DNA from: Deinococcus aquaticus
GTDB taxonomy: Bacteria > Deinococcota > Deinococci > Deinococcales > Deinococcaceae
DNA: 64,000 bases
Assembly: GCF_028622095.1 (NCBI RefSeq)
Contig: NZ_CP115166.1
Span: 124,001-188,000 of the forward strand
Reading direction: 5' to 3'
Numbering within the stretch: the stretch's first letter is position 1; every line of letters begins with the position of its first letter. A program made the position numbers and the translations under genes. The notes beneath the pieces were generated by a model, which was given only the letters and a program-made list of their open reading frames with translations, did no database searches and was not told the DNA's origin. This document shows positions 54,645-62,765 of this stretch, piece by piece.

Positions 54645-57600
54645 TCAGTGGCGCCGCAACTCGCTGCTCAGGCGCTCCCGCAGGCGGGCGTACACCTCAC
54701 GCGCCACCTGATCCAGGTCCACGGACGGCGTTCCCTGCGCCCGCCGCCCCACTGGAGGCGCGCCCGCCTGCGTGTCCCTGGCCTCCTGCGGCTTCGCGCG
54801 GTCGGTGGCCGCCGCGTTCACCACGTTGCCCAGCCCACCCGGACCCGCCAGGCCCGCACTCTGCAACCCCAGCGCTGGCGGGAGCGCCGGCCGGTCCGCC
54901 GCCGGGAGCGGTGACTGGAATTCACGCGCCGGATGCGCCTCCCCCCACGTCGAGGGGTCCGGGCGGTCGCCGTGACCCGCGCCGAACGATCCGGTTTCCC
55001 ACGGCAGCGGCTCCCACGGGGCCGGCAGGCCCGGCAGGCGGCGCGTGGGCTGGCCGGCACCGTCAGGCCCGTGAACGCTGGCGTGCTCGGTCGCGAGCGC
55101 CACGGCCTCCTCGGCGCTGCTGTCCGGGCGGCCCGGCGCGCGGCGCAGCACGTCCGGCACGAACCCGGCAGTCTTCTGGCGAAGCGCGTGCGTGAACTCG
55201 TGCGCCGCCAGGGCCCGCCCCGCCCCGGAATCCAGCGGCGTGTCCGGCGACAGGAACACCGTGCGCCCCACTGTGAGCGCGTCGGCCTGCGCCGCCTGCA
55301 GGGCCGCCGGTACGCCCGCATTCCGGATGACCCGCACGTCCGCCACCGAGGTGCCCATCAGCTGCGCCAGGGACGCCTGCGCGCCCGGCGCCAGCGGCTG
55401 CCCGTGCCCGTCCTGCCGCACGGCCGCCTGCAACGCCCGCAGCACCTGCGACTGCGGACCGTTCAGACCCGGCCCCTGCGGCGCACCGGCCAGCGGCACA
55501 CCCAGCGGCGTGACCGCCTGCACGCCCGGCACGACGGGAAGCTCGGCGCCCGGCCGTGACCCGGTCAGCGGACCGGTCTGCGCGCCCGGCAGGACCGCCT
55601 GCGGCGCCGCTGCCCCCACGACCGGCAGGACCACCGGCACCAGCCCCGGTACTGCCGCCCGGATCTGCGGACCCGCCCCGAACAGCGACGGAAGCGCCGC
55701 GCGAACCACGTCGTCCCACAGGGCCGGCGACCCGCCCACCGGCGGGACGGGCACGCTGACCGTCTCCGGCACCGGGACCGCTCCGGGCAGCGGCAGGGTT
55801 GACCCGCTGACCGGCAGAACTGGTGACCGCCCCACACCCGGCAGGCCCGGCATGGACTCCGGCAGCGGTGCAGACACGGGGAGCACAGACACGGGGAGCG
55901 GTACAGACACGGTCACCGGCACGGTGAGTCCGGCAGGCGGCGCGGTCCCGGCCGGCTGGAATCCGGACCCCGCCGGCCCCTCCAGCACACCCTCCAGGCT
56001 GGTCTCGCCGGGCCCGGAAGCCTCACCTAATGCGGGCAGCACCGGTGCCGGACTGGCCGGGAACCATGACGGCACGACAGGCGCCGGCAGCGCGAACTCG
56101 CCGGGCCCTGAAGCGGCGCGGGCCGGAACCGGCGCGCCCGGGCTGTCCGCCGCGAAGGCGTCAGGGGCCACTGCCACAGCCGGGACCCGGTCAGGTGGCA
56201 CCGCGACGGCAAACGGCTGACCGGGAGCCGGTGCGGCCGCAACGGGCCACGCCTCCGGGCTGAGCGGACCGGTTGCCTGTACCGGCAGCGTCACAACCTG
56301 CGGCACTGGCAGGACCGGCTGGGGCAGCGTCGGCAGGGTCAGGGCCGGCGTGGGGATGGTCTGTGCTGGCAGAGACTCGACCGGACGCGTGGCCGCCGCC
56401 GACACGGGCAGGTCGGTCACCGGCACCTCCAGGGCGGGCGGCGCGGGCATCACTGGCACGGGCTGCACCGGGGCCGGCGGGCGCAGTTGCTGTGGCGCCT
56501 CCGCCCTTCCCCGGGCTCCCTTCACCTGAACGTCTGGCTGGCCGGGCGCCGGGGTCTCCACCTGGGGCAGACGTTGCACCGGCACCGGGGCGGCAGTGAG
56601 GGGCGCCGCAGCAAGCGGCCGGGCAGACAGGCTGGCCGCAGGCGAAACCGGGCGCACCGGATCGCTCCCGTCGGTGACCTCGACCGGCGGGACTGGCCGC
56701 AGCGGCGACAGTGCGGCCAGCGACGATTCTGGCAGCGGCGATTCTGATAGAGATGGGGCCGACGGTGATGGTGTGAATGGTGAAGGGGCGAACAGGGAGG
56801 GGGCAGGAAGGGCCGGCTGAGCGCTCACCGGTCCGGTGACCGTGTCCTCTGCGGCCAGACGGGATACAGCGGAGGTCGGAAGCACCGGTCCTGCGCTCAC
56901 CGGGTCCGGCGCCTGCGGCTGTCCATCCGTCCCGACCGACTGCGGGCCGGGAGCCGCTGCCACCGCTCCGGTCGGCGTCACGTCCACCGGCGCACCTTCA
57001 ACCGGTGGGGCTTCACGCTGGTGCGGCGACGGGAGAGTGGGCGGCGCCTGCACACCAGCCGGCCCGGGGGCGGCCTTCACGGGCGCTCGGGCCTCCTGCT
57101 GCGCTGACTGCCCCCCTGGTAACCCCGGAAGCTCTGTGGTTCCTTCAACTGGCGCCTGAACGGGGAACGCGGCGGGTGCCGGTGCGGGCGCGCTGAGCCT
57201 CGGCTCGCCGCGAACCGGTGACGCTGCGCTGCGCCCTTCCGGGAGTGGCTGACCGGAAAATGCGTCCCGGCGCGCCTCCAGGGGCACTGGCGTGGGGTTC
57301 AAGAGACCAGTCGCGTCACCGGGCCTGACCGGCACCGGGGCCGTCAGGAGCGGGGATTCCAGCGCAGGCCATTCAGGCGCAGGAGGGATCGCCACGGGTG
57401 TGACCGGGAACGGTGGGGGGGATGGTGGCCGGGCATCTGGTCGCGGGGCAGAGGGTGCTGGGGCAGGCGTCGGTTGGGCGAAGTGGGGCGCGGCGGCCTC
57501 GGGAGCCTGGGCAGACGGCACGGCGGGCGCGGGCGGCTGAACCAGCCCGTCCGCTGCCACGGGTGCGTTCTGGAGGGGGCGCTGGGCGGCATTCAGCTGA

Positions 57601-60566
57601 TCCGGCAAGTGATCCAGCAAGGCCGCCTCCGCTGCGGGTGCCGGTGCTGATACCAGTGCTGGGGTTGGCGGCGCGGTGGGCGCGGCCGACTCCACGGGTG
57701 CTGGGCGTGCCACGGGTGCTGGCAGCGTGTGAGTGGGGGGCTCGCTGGCCCGCGCGTCATCCCGCACGGCCTCGTCCTGCGGTGGAACCGGCGGGGCGTC
57801 GGCAACTGGAAGACTGGTGGTAACGGGCCTATCCTCCGCCTGGACTGGGCCGGGCTGGACTGGCCCGGGAGCGCTCGGCTCCGCGGGATTCGTGGACCGG
57901 TCCCCCAGGTCCAGTGGCGCAGGCGCACCGGGCAGGACGGCGTCGGCCGATGACGGGGCCGGACGCACGGACGGCAATGTGGCGCCCGGGAGCACGCCCA
58001 CCGGCAGCACGGCGGCCGACGCGGCGGCACCGTCGTCAGCACGGTTTGTAGGACGGTCGTCAGGTCGCCCGGTCACCACCGGGTCTGCCGGACGCTCCGC
58101 GCGCAGCGGGCCGGGAGGCACCCGATCCGGCTGGGCCGCTTCAGGGGTCGGGATCACCGGCGTGGGTCGCGGTTCCGCTGGACGCACCGGCACCGGCGCG
58201 GGTGGCGTCTCCGGTCGTGGAGTGCGGCGCCCCAGGAAGGGCGGCGCGGCGGAACTGGGCAGGGGGTCCGGCCCGACTGAAGCGGCCGTCAGGGGAGACA
58301 CGCGGGTCGGTCCGGCGGTCGGCGCCGCGCTCCCGGCCGTCGGCTCCGCCAGCGCCGGTGAGACCACTGGAGTCGGTGGCTGTGCGGCGTGGTCGGATTC
58401 CAGCGGCGCGACCACGCGGGGCAGGATGACCGGGACGGACGGTGTCATGACCGACTCGCGGCTGCCGGCGGCTGTCCCGGTCGCGTCGGTGTCAGCCGCG
58501 TTTGTGTTGGTCGCGTTGGTGTCGGCTGGAGCGTCGGCCAGTGGCCAGTCGGTGTCGGGCCGCATGACTGACGGTGCGTCCGGCTCGCCTGACGGTTCCG
58601 TGAACACGTCCGGCCTCACCGGCGCAGAAGCCGGTCCAGGCTGGCTGGTGGGCTCCACTGCCGGCCCGTTGGGGAACGGTATGTCTGCCGTGCGGCGCTG
58701 CACGCTCCCGGCGGCAGGGTCCGGGCCGGGGCTCACCGCGTCAGGCCGTCCCGGGACCGGAGCCGGCGTCACGGGCGGCGCGGCGACCCCGCCCGGGTCC
58801 GTCTGGTACGCGTCAGGCTGCGGTCGGTCAGGGGCGGCCCGTTCGGGTGCGGCGCGGGTCAGCGGTTCGGCCGGGCGTGAAGGCTGGGCTGCGAGCGGTG
58901 CCGATGGCGGCGCGCTCGCTTCCGTGTTGCTTTCCCCGGCGCGGGCCTCCCCAACACGGTCTGGTGTGGGGCGTGCCGGGCTGGGTGCGGCGTCGGGTGG
59001 CGTGCCTCCGGTGCGGGCCCGGCCCGCTGTGTCCGGTTCCTCGTCCGGGTCGGACGGGCCGCCGTCCGGGGCGCTGCGGTCTGCGCTGCGCCCACTGCGG
59101 CTGGCACGGGCGCGCAGGCGCGGCGTCACGCTTCCGCGCGCGCCCGGTTGGTCGGCGCGGGGTGGGGCGGCGCGGTCCACGGCTGCGTCGGCGTCCAGTC
59201 CGGCCGGGGGCAGGGACACGTTGCGTTCCGGGTGGTGATCCTGCCAGGTGTGCAGCTGCCCCACGCCCATCGCGGAGGCCTCCACCTCTCCCTTCTCCTC
59301 CAGTTCCGCAAAGCGGTTCAGGCGCGCCAGGATGTTCTGGGAGACCTCCTGAGGGATGGGGGGCGCGGGCTTGACGTCCTCCTCGACGACCGGCGCGGCG
59401 ATGGGGGCCACCTGCGGGCGCGGCCGGCGCGGCAGACGCACCGGAATATCGTTGTTCCCGGACTTCAGCAGTTGTTCCAGTTCACGGCGTTCCTGTTGCT
59501 GCCGTTCCCGCACGTCGGGCGGCAGAACCTCCGGAAAGATCAGGGCCGGTTCTTCCCCGTCAGGCGTGGCATCAGGTGCGGTCCCGTCGGACCCGGCAGT
59601 CTGCCCAGGTGGGCGGGCAACGGCGGCCGGGGCGGACTCCAGGGGCCGTTCAGGCGAGGCGGGTGCCGGCGTGGGAGAGCCCGGGAGATCCTGTTCAGCG
59701 GGGGAGACCGGAACGTCAGGAGTCCGGGCCGTCACCTCGGCCGGGGCGGGCGCCTCCTGTACCGGTCCCGTCACGTTCCCGGGGGCGCGGGTGGGTTCCC
59801 CGGCCGGGGCTGCCAGTCTGGCGGGCGCAGCGGAAACGGCGCGCGTAGCCTGTTCAGCGGGTGCGGCCTCCTGCGGCCGGGTGGCGGGGCTGGTTTCCTG
59901 GGCTGGTTTCTGGGCGGGTTCCGGTCCGTCTTCCCGGTTGCCGGGGGCCTCTGCGGGCGGCGTGTTCAGGGCCATGGTTTCCATGAACGACGCGGGCCGT
60001 AGTGGGGAGGGACGGTTGGCGTCCTCCCCGCGCGGCGCGGCGCGGGCAGGCAGCGGTTCCGGCGGCAGCAGACCCAGCGGCGGGTGCGCGCTCAGCCCGG
60101 CGGCCAGGGCCTCCTCCACGTCCCCGTACGGATCGTTCATCAGGGGTGCAGGGGGGCTGGCTGGTGGTCGGGGAGCTGGACTGGGCTGGGCTGCCGCCGG
60201 GCCGGGCGGTGGGGCCGGGCTGCGGCGCGCCTCCGTCAGAAGCGGTGCGTCCAGACTGGGCTGAGCATTCCATTCGGGCTGGGCAGCCGGGGGCCAGTCC
60301 GTCAGGTCGTCTGGCCCGGCGGGACCGCTGGGGGCCGAGAGCAGCCGGGCCGTCACGCGGCGTGGGCCGCTGCGGGTGATGGCCACTGCGCCGCTGGGCT
60401 GGGCGCCGCCGGGCCGGGAGGGCAGGGCCGGTGACCAGGGGCTCAGGGGCGTGGGCGGGGTGGGAATCGCCGCGAGGGCCGCGTCACTCCGGGGATGGTC
60501 GCGCTGGGTGACGGCCATCTGCGAGGCGTGTTTCAGGCGGCGCAGCCGCTCGTCGAAGATACTCAC
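54645..60566 (-). CDS. Giant DUF4157 (eCIS core) protein
   Basis: This 1973-aa protein starts at GTG 60566 with an ideal AAAGGAG site. The N-terminus is ordinary (MSIFDERLRRLKHASQMAV). About 1600 residues of Pro/Ala/Val-rich low-complexity sequence follow. A DUF4157 domain (about 1690-1810) has the zinc-protease-like HEFTH at 1789-1793. The C-terminus, VDLDQVAREVYARLRERL, resembles that of the 61-aa protein upstream. DUF4157 proteins are found with extracellular contractile injection systems. A cargo or tail-length role is possible; the extended middle is unexplained. Confidence 0.85.
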   Translation of the reverse strand: MSIFDERLRRLKHASQMAVTQRDHPRSDAALAAIPTPPTPLSPWSPALPSRPGGAQPSGAVAITRSGPRRVTARLLSAPSGPAGPDDLTDWPPAAQPEWNAQPSLDAPLLTEARRSPAPPPGPAAAQPSPAPRPPASPPAPLMNDPYGDVEEALAAGLSAHPPLGLLPPEPLPARAAPRGEDANRPSPLRPASFMETMALNTPPAEAPGNREDGPEPAQKPAQETSPATRPQEAAPAEQATRAVSAAPARLAAPAGEPTRAPGNVTGPVQEAPAPAEVTARTPDVPVSPAEQDLPGSPTPAPASPERPLESAPAAVARPPGQTAGSDGTAPDATPDGEEPALIFPEVLPPDVRERQQQERRELEQLLKSGNNDIPVRLPRRPRPQVAPIAAPVVEEDVKPAPPIPQEVSQNILARLNRFAELEEKGEVEASAMGVGQLHTWQDHHPERNVSLPPAGLDADAAVDRAAPPRADQPGARGSVTPRLRARASRSGRSADRSAPDGGPSDPDEEPDTAGRARTGGTPPDAAPSPARPTPDRVGEARAGESNTEASAPPSAPLAAQPSRPAEPLTRAAPERAAPDRPQPDAYQTDPGGVAAPPVTPAPVPGRPDAVSPGPDPAAGSVQRRTADIPFPNGPAVEPTSQPGPASAPVRPDVFTEPSGEPDAPSVMRPDTDWPLADAPADTNATNTNAADTDATGTAAGSRESVMTPSVPVILPRVVAPLESDHAAQPPTPVVSPALAEPTAGSAAPTAGPTRVSPLTAASVGPDPLPSSAAPPFLGRRTPRPETPPAPVPVRPAEPRPTPVIPTPEAAQPDRVPPGPLRAERPADPVVTGRPDDRPTNRADDGAAASAAVLPVGVLPGATLPSVRPAPSSADAVLPGAPAPLDLGDRSTNPAEPSAPGPVQPGPVQAEDRPVTTSLPVADAPPVPPQDEAVRDDARASEPPTHTLPAPVARPAPVESAAPTAPPTPALVSAPAPAAEAALLDHLPDQLNAAQRPLQNAPVAADGLVQPPAPAVPSAQAPEAAAPHFAQPTPAPAPSAPRPDARPPSPPPFPVTPVAIPPAPEWPALESPLLTAPVPVRPGDATGLLNPTPVPLEARRDAFSGQPLPEGRSAASPVRGEPRLSAPAPAPAAFPVQAPVEGTTELPGLPGGQSAQQEARAPVKAAPGPAGVQAPPTLPSPHQREAPPVEGAPVDVTPTGAVAAAPGPQSVGTDGQPQAPDPVSAGPVLPTSAVSRLAAEDTVTGPVSAQPALPAPSLFAPSPFTPSPSAPSLSESPLPESSLAALSPLRPVPPVEVTDGSDPVRPVSPAASLSARPLAAAPLTAAPVPVQRLPQVETPAPGQPDVQVKGARGRAEAPQQLRPPAPVQPVPVMPAPPALEVPVTDLPVSAAATRPVESLPAQTIPTPALTLPTLPQPVLPVPQVVTLPVQATGPLSPEAWPVAAAPAPGQPFAVAVPPDRVPAVAVAPDAFAADSPGAPVPARAASGPGEFALPAPVVPSWFPASPAPVLPALGEASGPGETSLEGVLEGPAGSGFQPAGTAPPAGLTVPVTVSVPLPVSVLPVSAPLPESMPGLPGVGRSPVLPVSGSTLPLPGAVPVPETVSVPVPPVGGSPALWDDVVRAALPSLFGAGPQIRAAVPGLVPVVLPVVGAAAPQAVLPGAQTGPLTGSRPGAELPVVPGVQAVTPLGVPLAGAPQGPGLNGPQSQVLRALQAAVRQDGHGQPLAPGAQASLAQLMGTSVADVRVIRNAGVPAALQAAQADALTVGRTVFLSPDTPLDSGAGRALAAHEFTHALRQKTAGFVPDVLRRAPGRPDSSAEEAVALATEHASVHGPDGAGQPTRRLPGLPAPWEPLPWETGSFGAGHGDRPDPSTWGEAHPAREFQSPLPAADRPALPPALGLQSAGLAGPGGLGNVVNAAATDRAKPQEARDTQAGAPPVGRRAQGTPSVDLDQVAREVYARLRERLSSELRRH

Positions 60567-60682
60567 AGGACTCCTTTGGGGGGCCGGGCGGGGGCCGGGC
60601 CGCTGGTCGGGTACGAATTCCGGCTGACACGTCTGCGCGACCTGTCAGTCCGGGTGAAGCGGGGAGCGGCGAACCGGGCGGC

Positions 60683-61363
60683 TCAGCGGCTGAGTTGCAG
60701 GAAGCCGGAGTGGGCCAGTTCGAGGGATTCGACGGCGACGGCGTCTCCGTTTCCGTTGAAGGTCGGGCCGCTCCACTTGACCGGGTACGCCTGCAGCAGC
60801 TCGAAGCGCATGCGGACCTGCGGGTCGGCGGTTCGGAGGTAGTGGTTGCTGCTGTCCCGGACGCTGGTGGGATGGTCGTACACGGTGATGGTGATGTTGC
60901 GCACGTCCAGATAGCCCTGCACGACGTTCAGGTGCCATTCGAGCAGTTCGTTCCCGGCGACCATGCCGCGCTTGAGGATCAGGTTCCCCACGCGGGAGCG
61001 CACAGGCAGGCGCAGCACGCGGTCGTTCACGCCGCCCTCGATGAAGTCCATGGTCTCGGTTTCGACCTGCAGGCCGCTGACTTCACTGAACGCCGCGTGC
61101 TCCAGGCCGTCGATGGACACCTGATAGCGGTGGTTGCTCAGGACGTGCACCGACGTCTGCTGCGGCGTGACGTTCCGGAACTGGCTGGCGTGCGTCATGG
61201 TGCGTTCGGACGGCGCGACCGGGCGCGGCTGGAAGGTCTGCCCGGCCGGGTGGCGCAGATCGGCTCCGGCGCTGAAGTTGATCTGTCCCAGCGGGCCGAC
61301 GCTGAGGGACGCGCTCACGCGGGGTCGGCCGCCGTTGAAACTGGCGTTGGATCGGAAGGTCAT
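60683..61363 (-). CDS. eCIS/phage tail tube protein, second
   Basis: The 226-aa protein has a T4 gp19-like tube domain in its C-terminal 150 residues: YQVSIDGLEHAAFSEVSGLQ, LKRGMVAGNELLEWHLNVVQG, YPVKWSGPTFNGNGDAVAVE. It starts at ATG 61363 with GGAGAG upstream. The first 70 residues are an extension not seen in the other tube protein (62215-62673). Injection systems usually have two or three tube paralogues. Confidence 0.87.
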   Translation of the reverse strand: MTFRSNASFNGGRPRVSASLSVGPLGQINFSAGADLRHPAGQTFQPRPVAPSERTMTHASQFRNVTPQQTSVHVLSNHRYQVSIDGLEHAAFSEVSGLQVETETMDFIEGGVNDRVLRLPVRSRVGNLILKRGMVAGNELLEWHLNVVQGYLDVRNITITVYDHPTSVRDSSNHYLRTADPQVRMRFELLQAYPVKWSGPTFNGNGDAVAVESLELAHSGFLQLSR

Positions 61364-61538
61364 GGCCACTCTCCTGTGGGGCGGGTACCGGTCGGGTGCG
61401 GAGGACCGGGCCTCTAGGTACGTTGAAGCTGACATTGCGAGCTTCCGGGAAAGCGCCGAAACCTCTCCATTCCCGCTTCAACGTACTTCTGCTGCTCCGC
61501 GCTCCGCGCGGTTTATCTACAAGATAAACGCAGTGTCC
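61364..61538. promoter_or_regulatory. Palindrome-rich intergenic region in the eCIS cluster
   Basis: GTACGTTGAAGC (61418-61429) and GCTTCAACGTAC (61475-61486) form a perfect 12-bp inverted repeat around 45 bases. Separately GTTTATCTACAAGATAAAC (61511-61529) is a perfect 8-bp hairpin and the only strongly AT-rich spot nearby. Together they could be an internal terminator plus promoter and operator, or a small transposed element. Confidence 0.6.
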
Positions 61539-61724
61539 TTAGCTCCGGCCGGTGCGGCGGGTCAGGTCCAGGCGCAGGTCGTCCAGCATCAGCTGGTACA
61601 CGCGGCGGGTCACCTCGTCCAGATCGATGGTCACGGGCGTCTGGGCGCGCGCGCCGACCGGAACGGAGGCGCCCGCCGCGCCGGATGGGCGGGGCGGTGC
61701 GGCCGGGCGGGGTGGGTGGGTCAC
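61539..61724 (-). CDS. Small eCIS-associated protein
   Basis: The 61-aa protein has a Pro/Ala-rich first half, then IDLDEVTRRVYQLMLDDLRLD. That helix resembles the very end of the 1973-aa DUF4157 protein. The GTG overlaps the upstream gene by four bases. Its exact role is not known; a docking segment for the machine is an inference. Confidence 0.7.
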   Translation of the reverse strand: MTHPPRPAAPPRPSGAAGASVPVGARAQTPVTIDLDEVTRRVYQLMLDDLRLDLTRRTGRS

Positions 61725-62191
61725 GCCGGGTTGCCGGCGCCGGTCAGGTCACTGCCCAGGTCCAGTTCCAGGATGGCTCCGCAGTGCGGGCATTCCGTCT
61801 CGATCTGGCCGCTCATGAACTCGGGCGCACCCTGCGGCGCGCCGGGCGCTCCGACCGGGCTGCTGAACGGGCTGGTGAACTGGGGCTGCGTGAAGGCGGG
61901 GGCGGGAGTGGGCGCGGCGTTCATCTGCGCGTACAGCGTCTGCAGGTACGCGAAGTCGGCGGCGGGCAGGACGGCCAGCACGTCGGGCGTCACGGGTGCG
62001 AACGGCCCGAGGCGCGTGACGACCCGTGAGAGCAGCAGCAGCGGGTAATACGCCTCGTTGCGCTGCACGCGCGGGTCGCCCAGCGGCTCGATCTCGTCGA
62101 GGGCGGTGGCCAGGCGCATCACGCCGCCGCGGTGAATCTGCCCGTCGGACGTGTGCAGTCCGGCGGGCAGCATGAAAGACAGTTCGTTCAC
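61721..62191 (-). CDS. Tail-assembly-like eCIS protein
   Basis: The 156-aa protein starts FMLPAGLHTSDGQIHRGGVMRLATALDEIEPL, the pattern of small tail-assembly or chaperone-like proteins next to tube genes. It ends in a CPHCG half-zinc-ribbon (about residues 135-139), with only two cysteines, so a metal site would need a partner. It lies in order between the first tube gene and the 61-aa gene. Confidence 0.75.
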   Translation of the reverse strand: MNELSFMLPAGLHTSDGQIHRGGVMRLATALDEIEPLGDPRVQRNEAYYPLLLLSRVVTRLGPFAPVTPDVLAVLPAADFAYLQTLYAQMNAAPTPAPAFTQPQFTSPFSSPVGAPGAPQGAPEFMSGQIETECPHCGAILELDLGSDLTGAGNPA

Positions 62192-62214
62192 GCGTCAGTC
62201 CGGGTCACGGGTGC

Positions 62215-62673
62215 TTAGCCGCCCGCGGGGACGCGCTTGTAGCCCTCGTGGGTGATGGTCAGTTCCTCGATGGCGACCTCGTTGCTCTTGGCGTCGTAGG
62301 TGGGGCCGTTCAGTTTGCTGGGCCAGGCGCGCTCGAAGGTCCAGGCGGCGACGGGCTCGCCTTTCTGGTTGTGCAGGGTGATGGTGCCGCTGCGGCGGGC
62401 CTCGTCCATGTTGCCTTCCTCGACCTGCTGACGCCACACCCACATGTCCATGTCGTTGGTGATGCCGCGCTTGAGGACGATGTCGTTGTACTTCATGGTG
62501 CCGGGTTCGCGGATCAGGACGGCGCGGCCCTTGGCGTCGGTGGCGCGGTACTCGACGACCTGACTTTCGCTGCCCAGGCCGCTGCATTCGCGGAAGGCGC
62601 CGACCACCTTGTTATCGAACTGAACGCTGAAGTAGGCGGCAACGAGGGGGTCCTTACGGGTGGGTGCGGTCAT
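62215..62673 (-). CDS. eCIS/phage tail tube protein, first
   Basis: This 152-aa T4 gp19-like tube protein has YFSVQFDNKVVGAFRECSGLG, LKRGITNDMDMWVWRQQVEEG, WPSKLNGPTYDAKSNEVAIEEL. Its size is standard for the major inner tube. ATG at 62673 follows TGGAGG by seven bases. It is directly downstream of the sheath gene, as is usual in contractile systems. Confidence 0.93.
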   Translation of the reverse strand: MTAPTRKDPLVAAYFSVQFDNKVVGAFRECSGLGSESQVVEYRATDAKGRAVLIREPGTMKYNDIVLKRGITNDMDMWVWRQQVEEGNMDEARRSGTITLHNQKGEPVAAWTFERAWPSKLNGPTYDAKSNEVAIEELTITHEGYKRVPAGG

Positions 62674-62765
62674 ATGAATACCTCCAGTGAAAGAGCGGGG
62701 AGCAGGGGGACGCAGGAGTCGGGATGGGGGACACAGGGCGTCCCCCGGAAGTCAGGCGGTGCGGG

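Noticed and set aside
57733..59238. Long plus-strand open frames opposite the DUF4157 gene
   Set aside because: Low-complexity antisense of a Pro/Ala-rich gene, rich in Gly and Ser; no start signals or recognisable domains.
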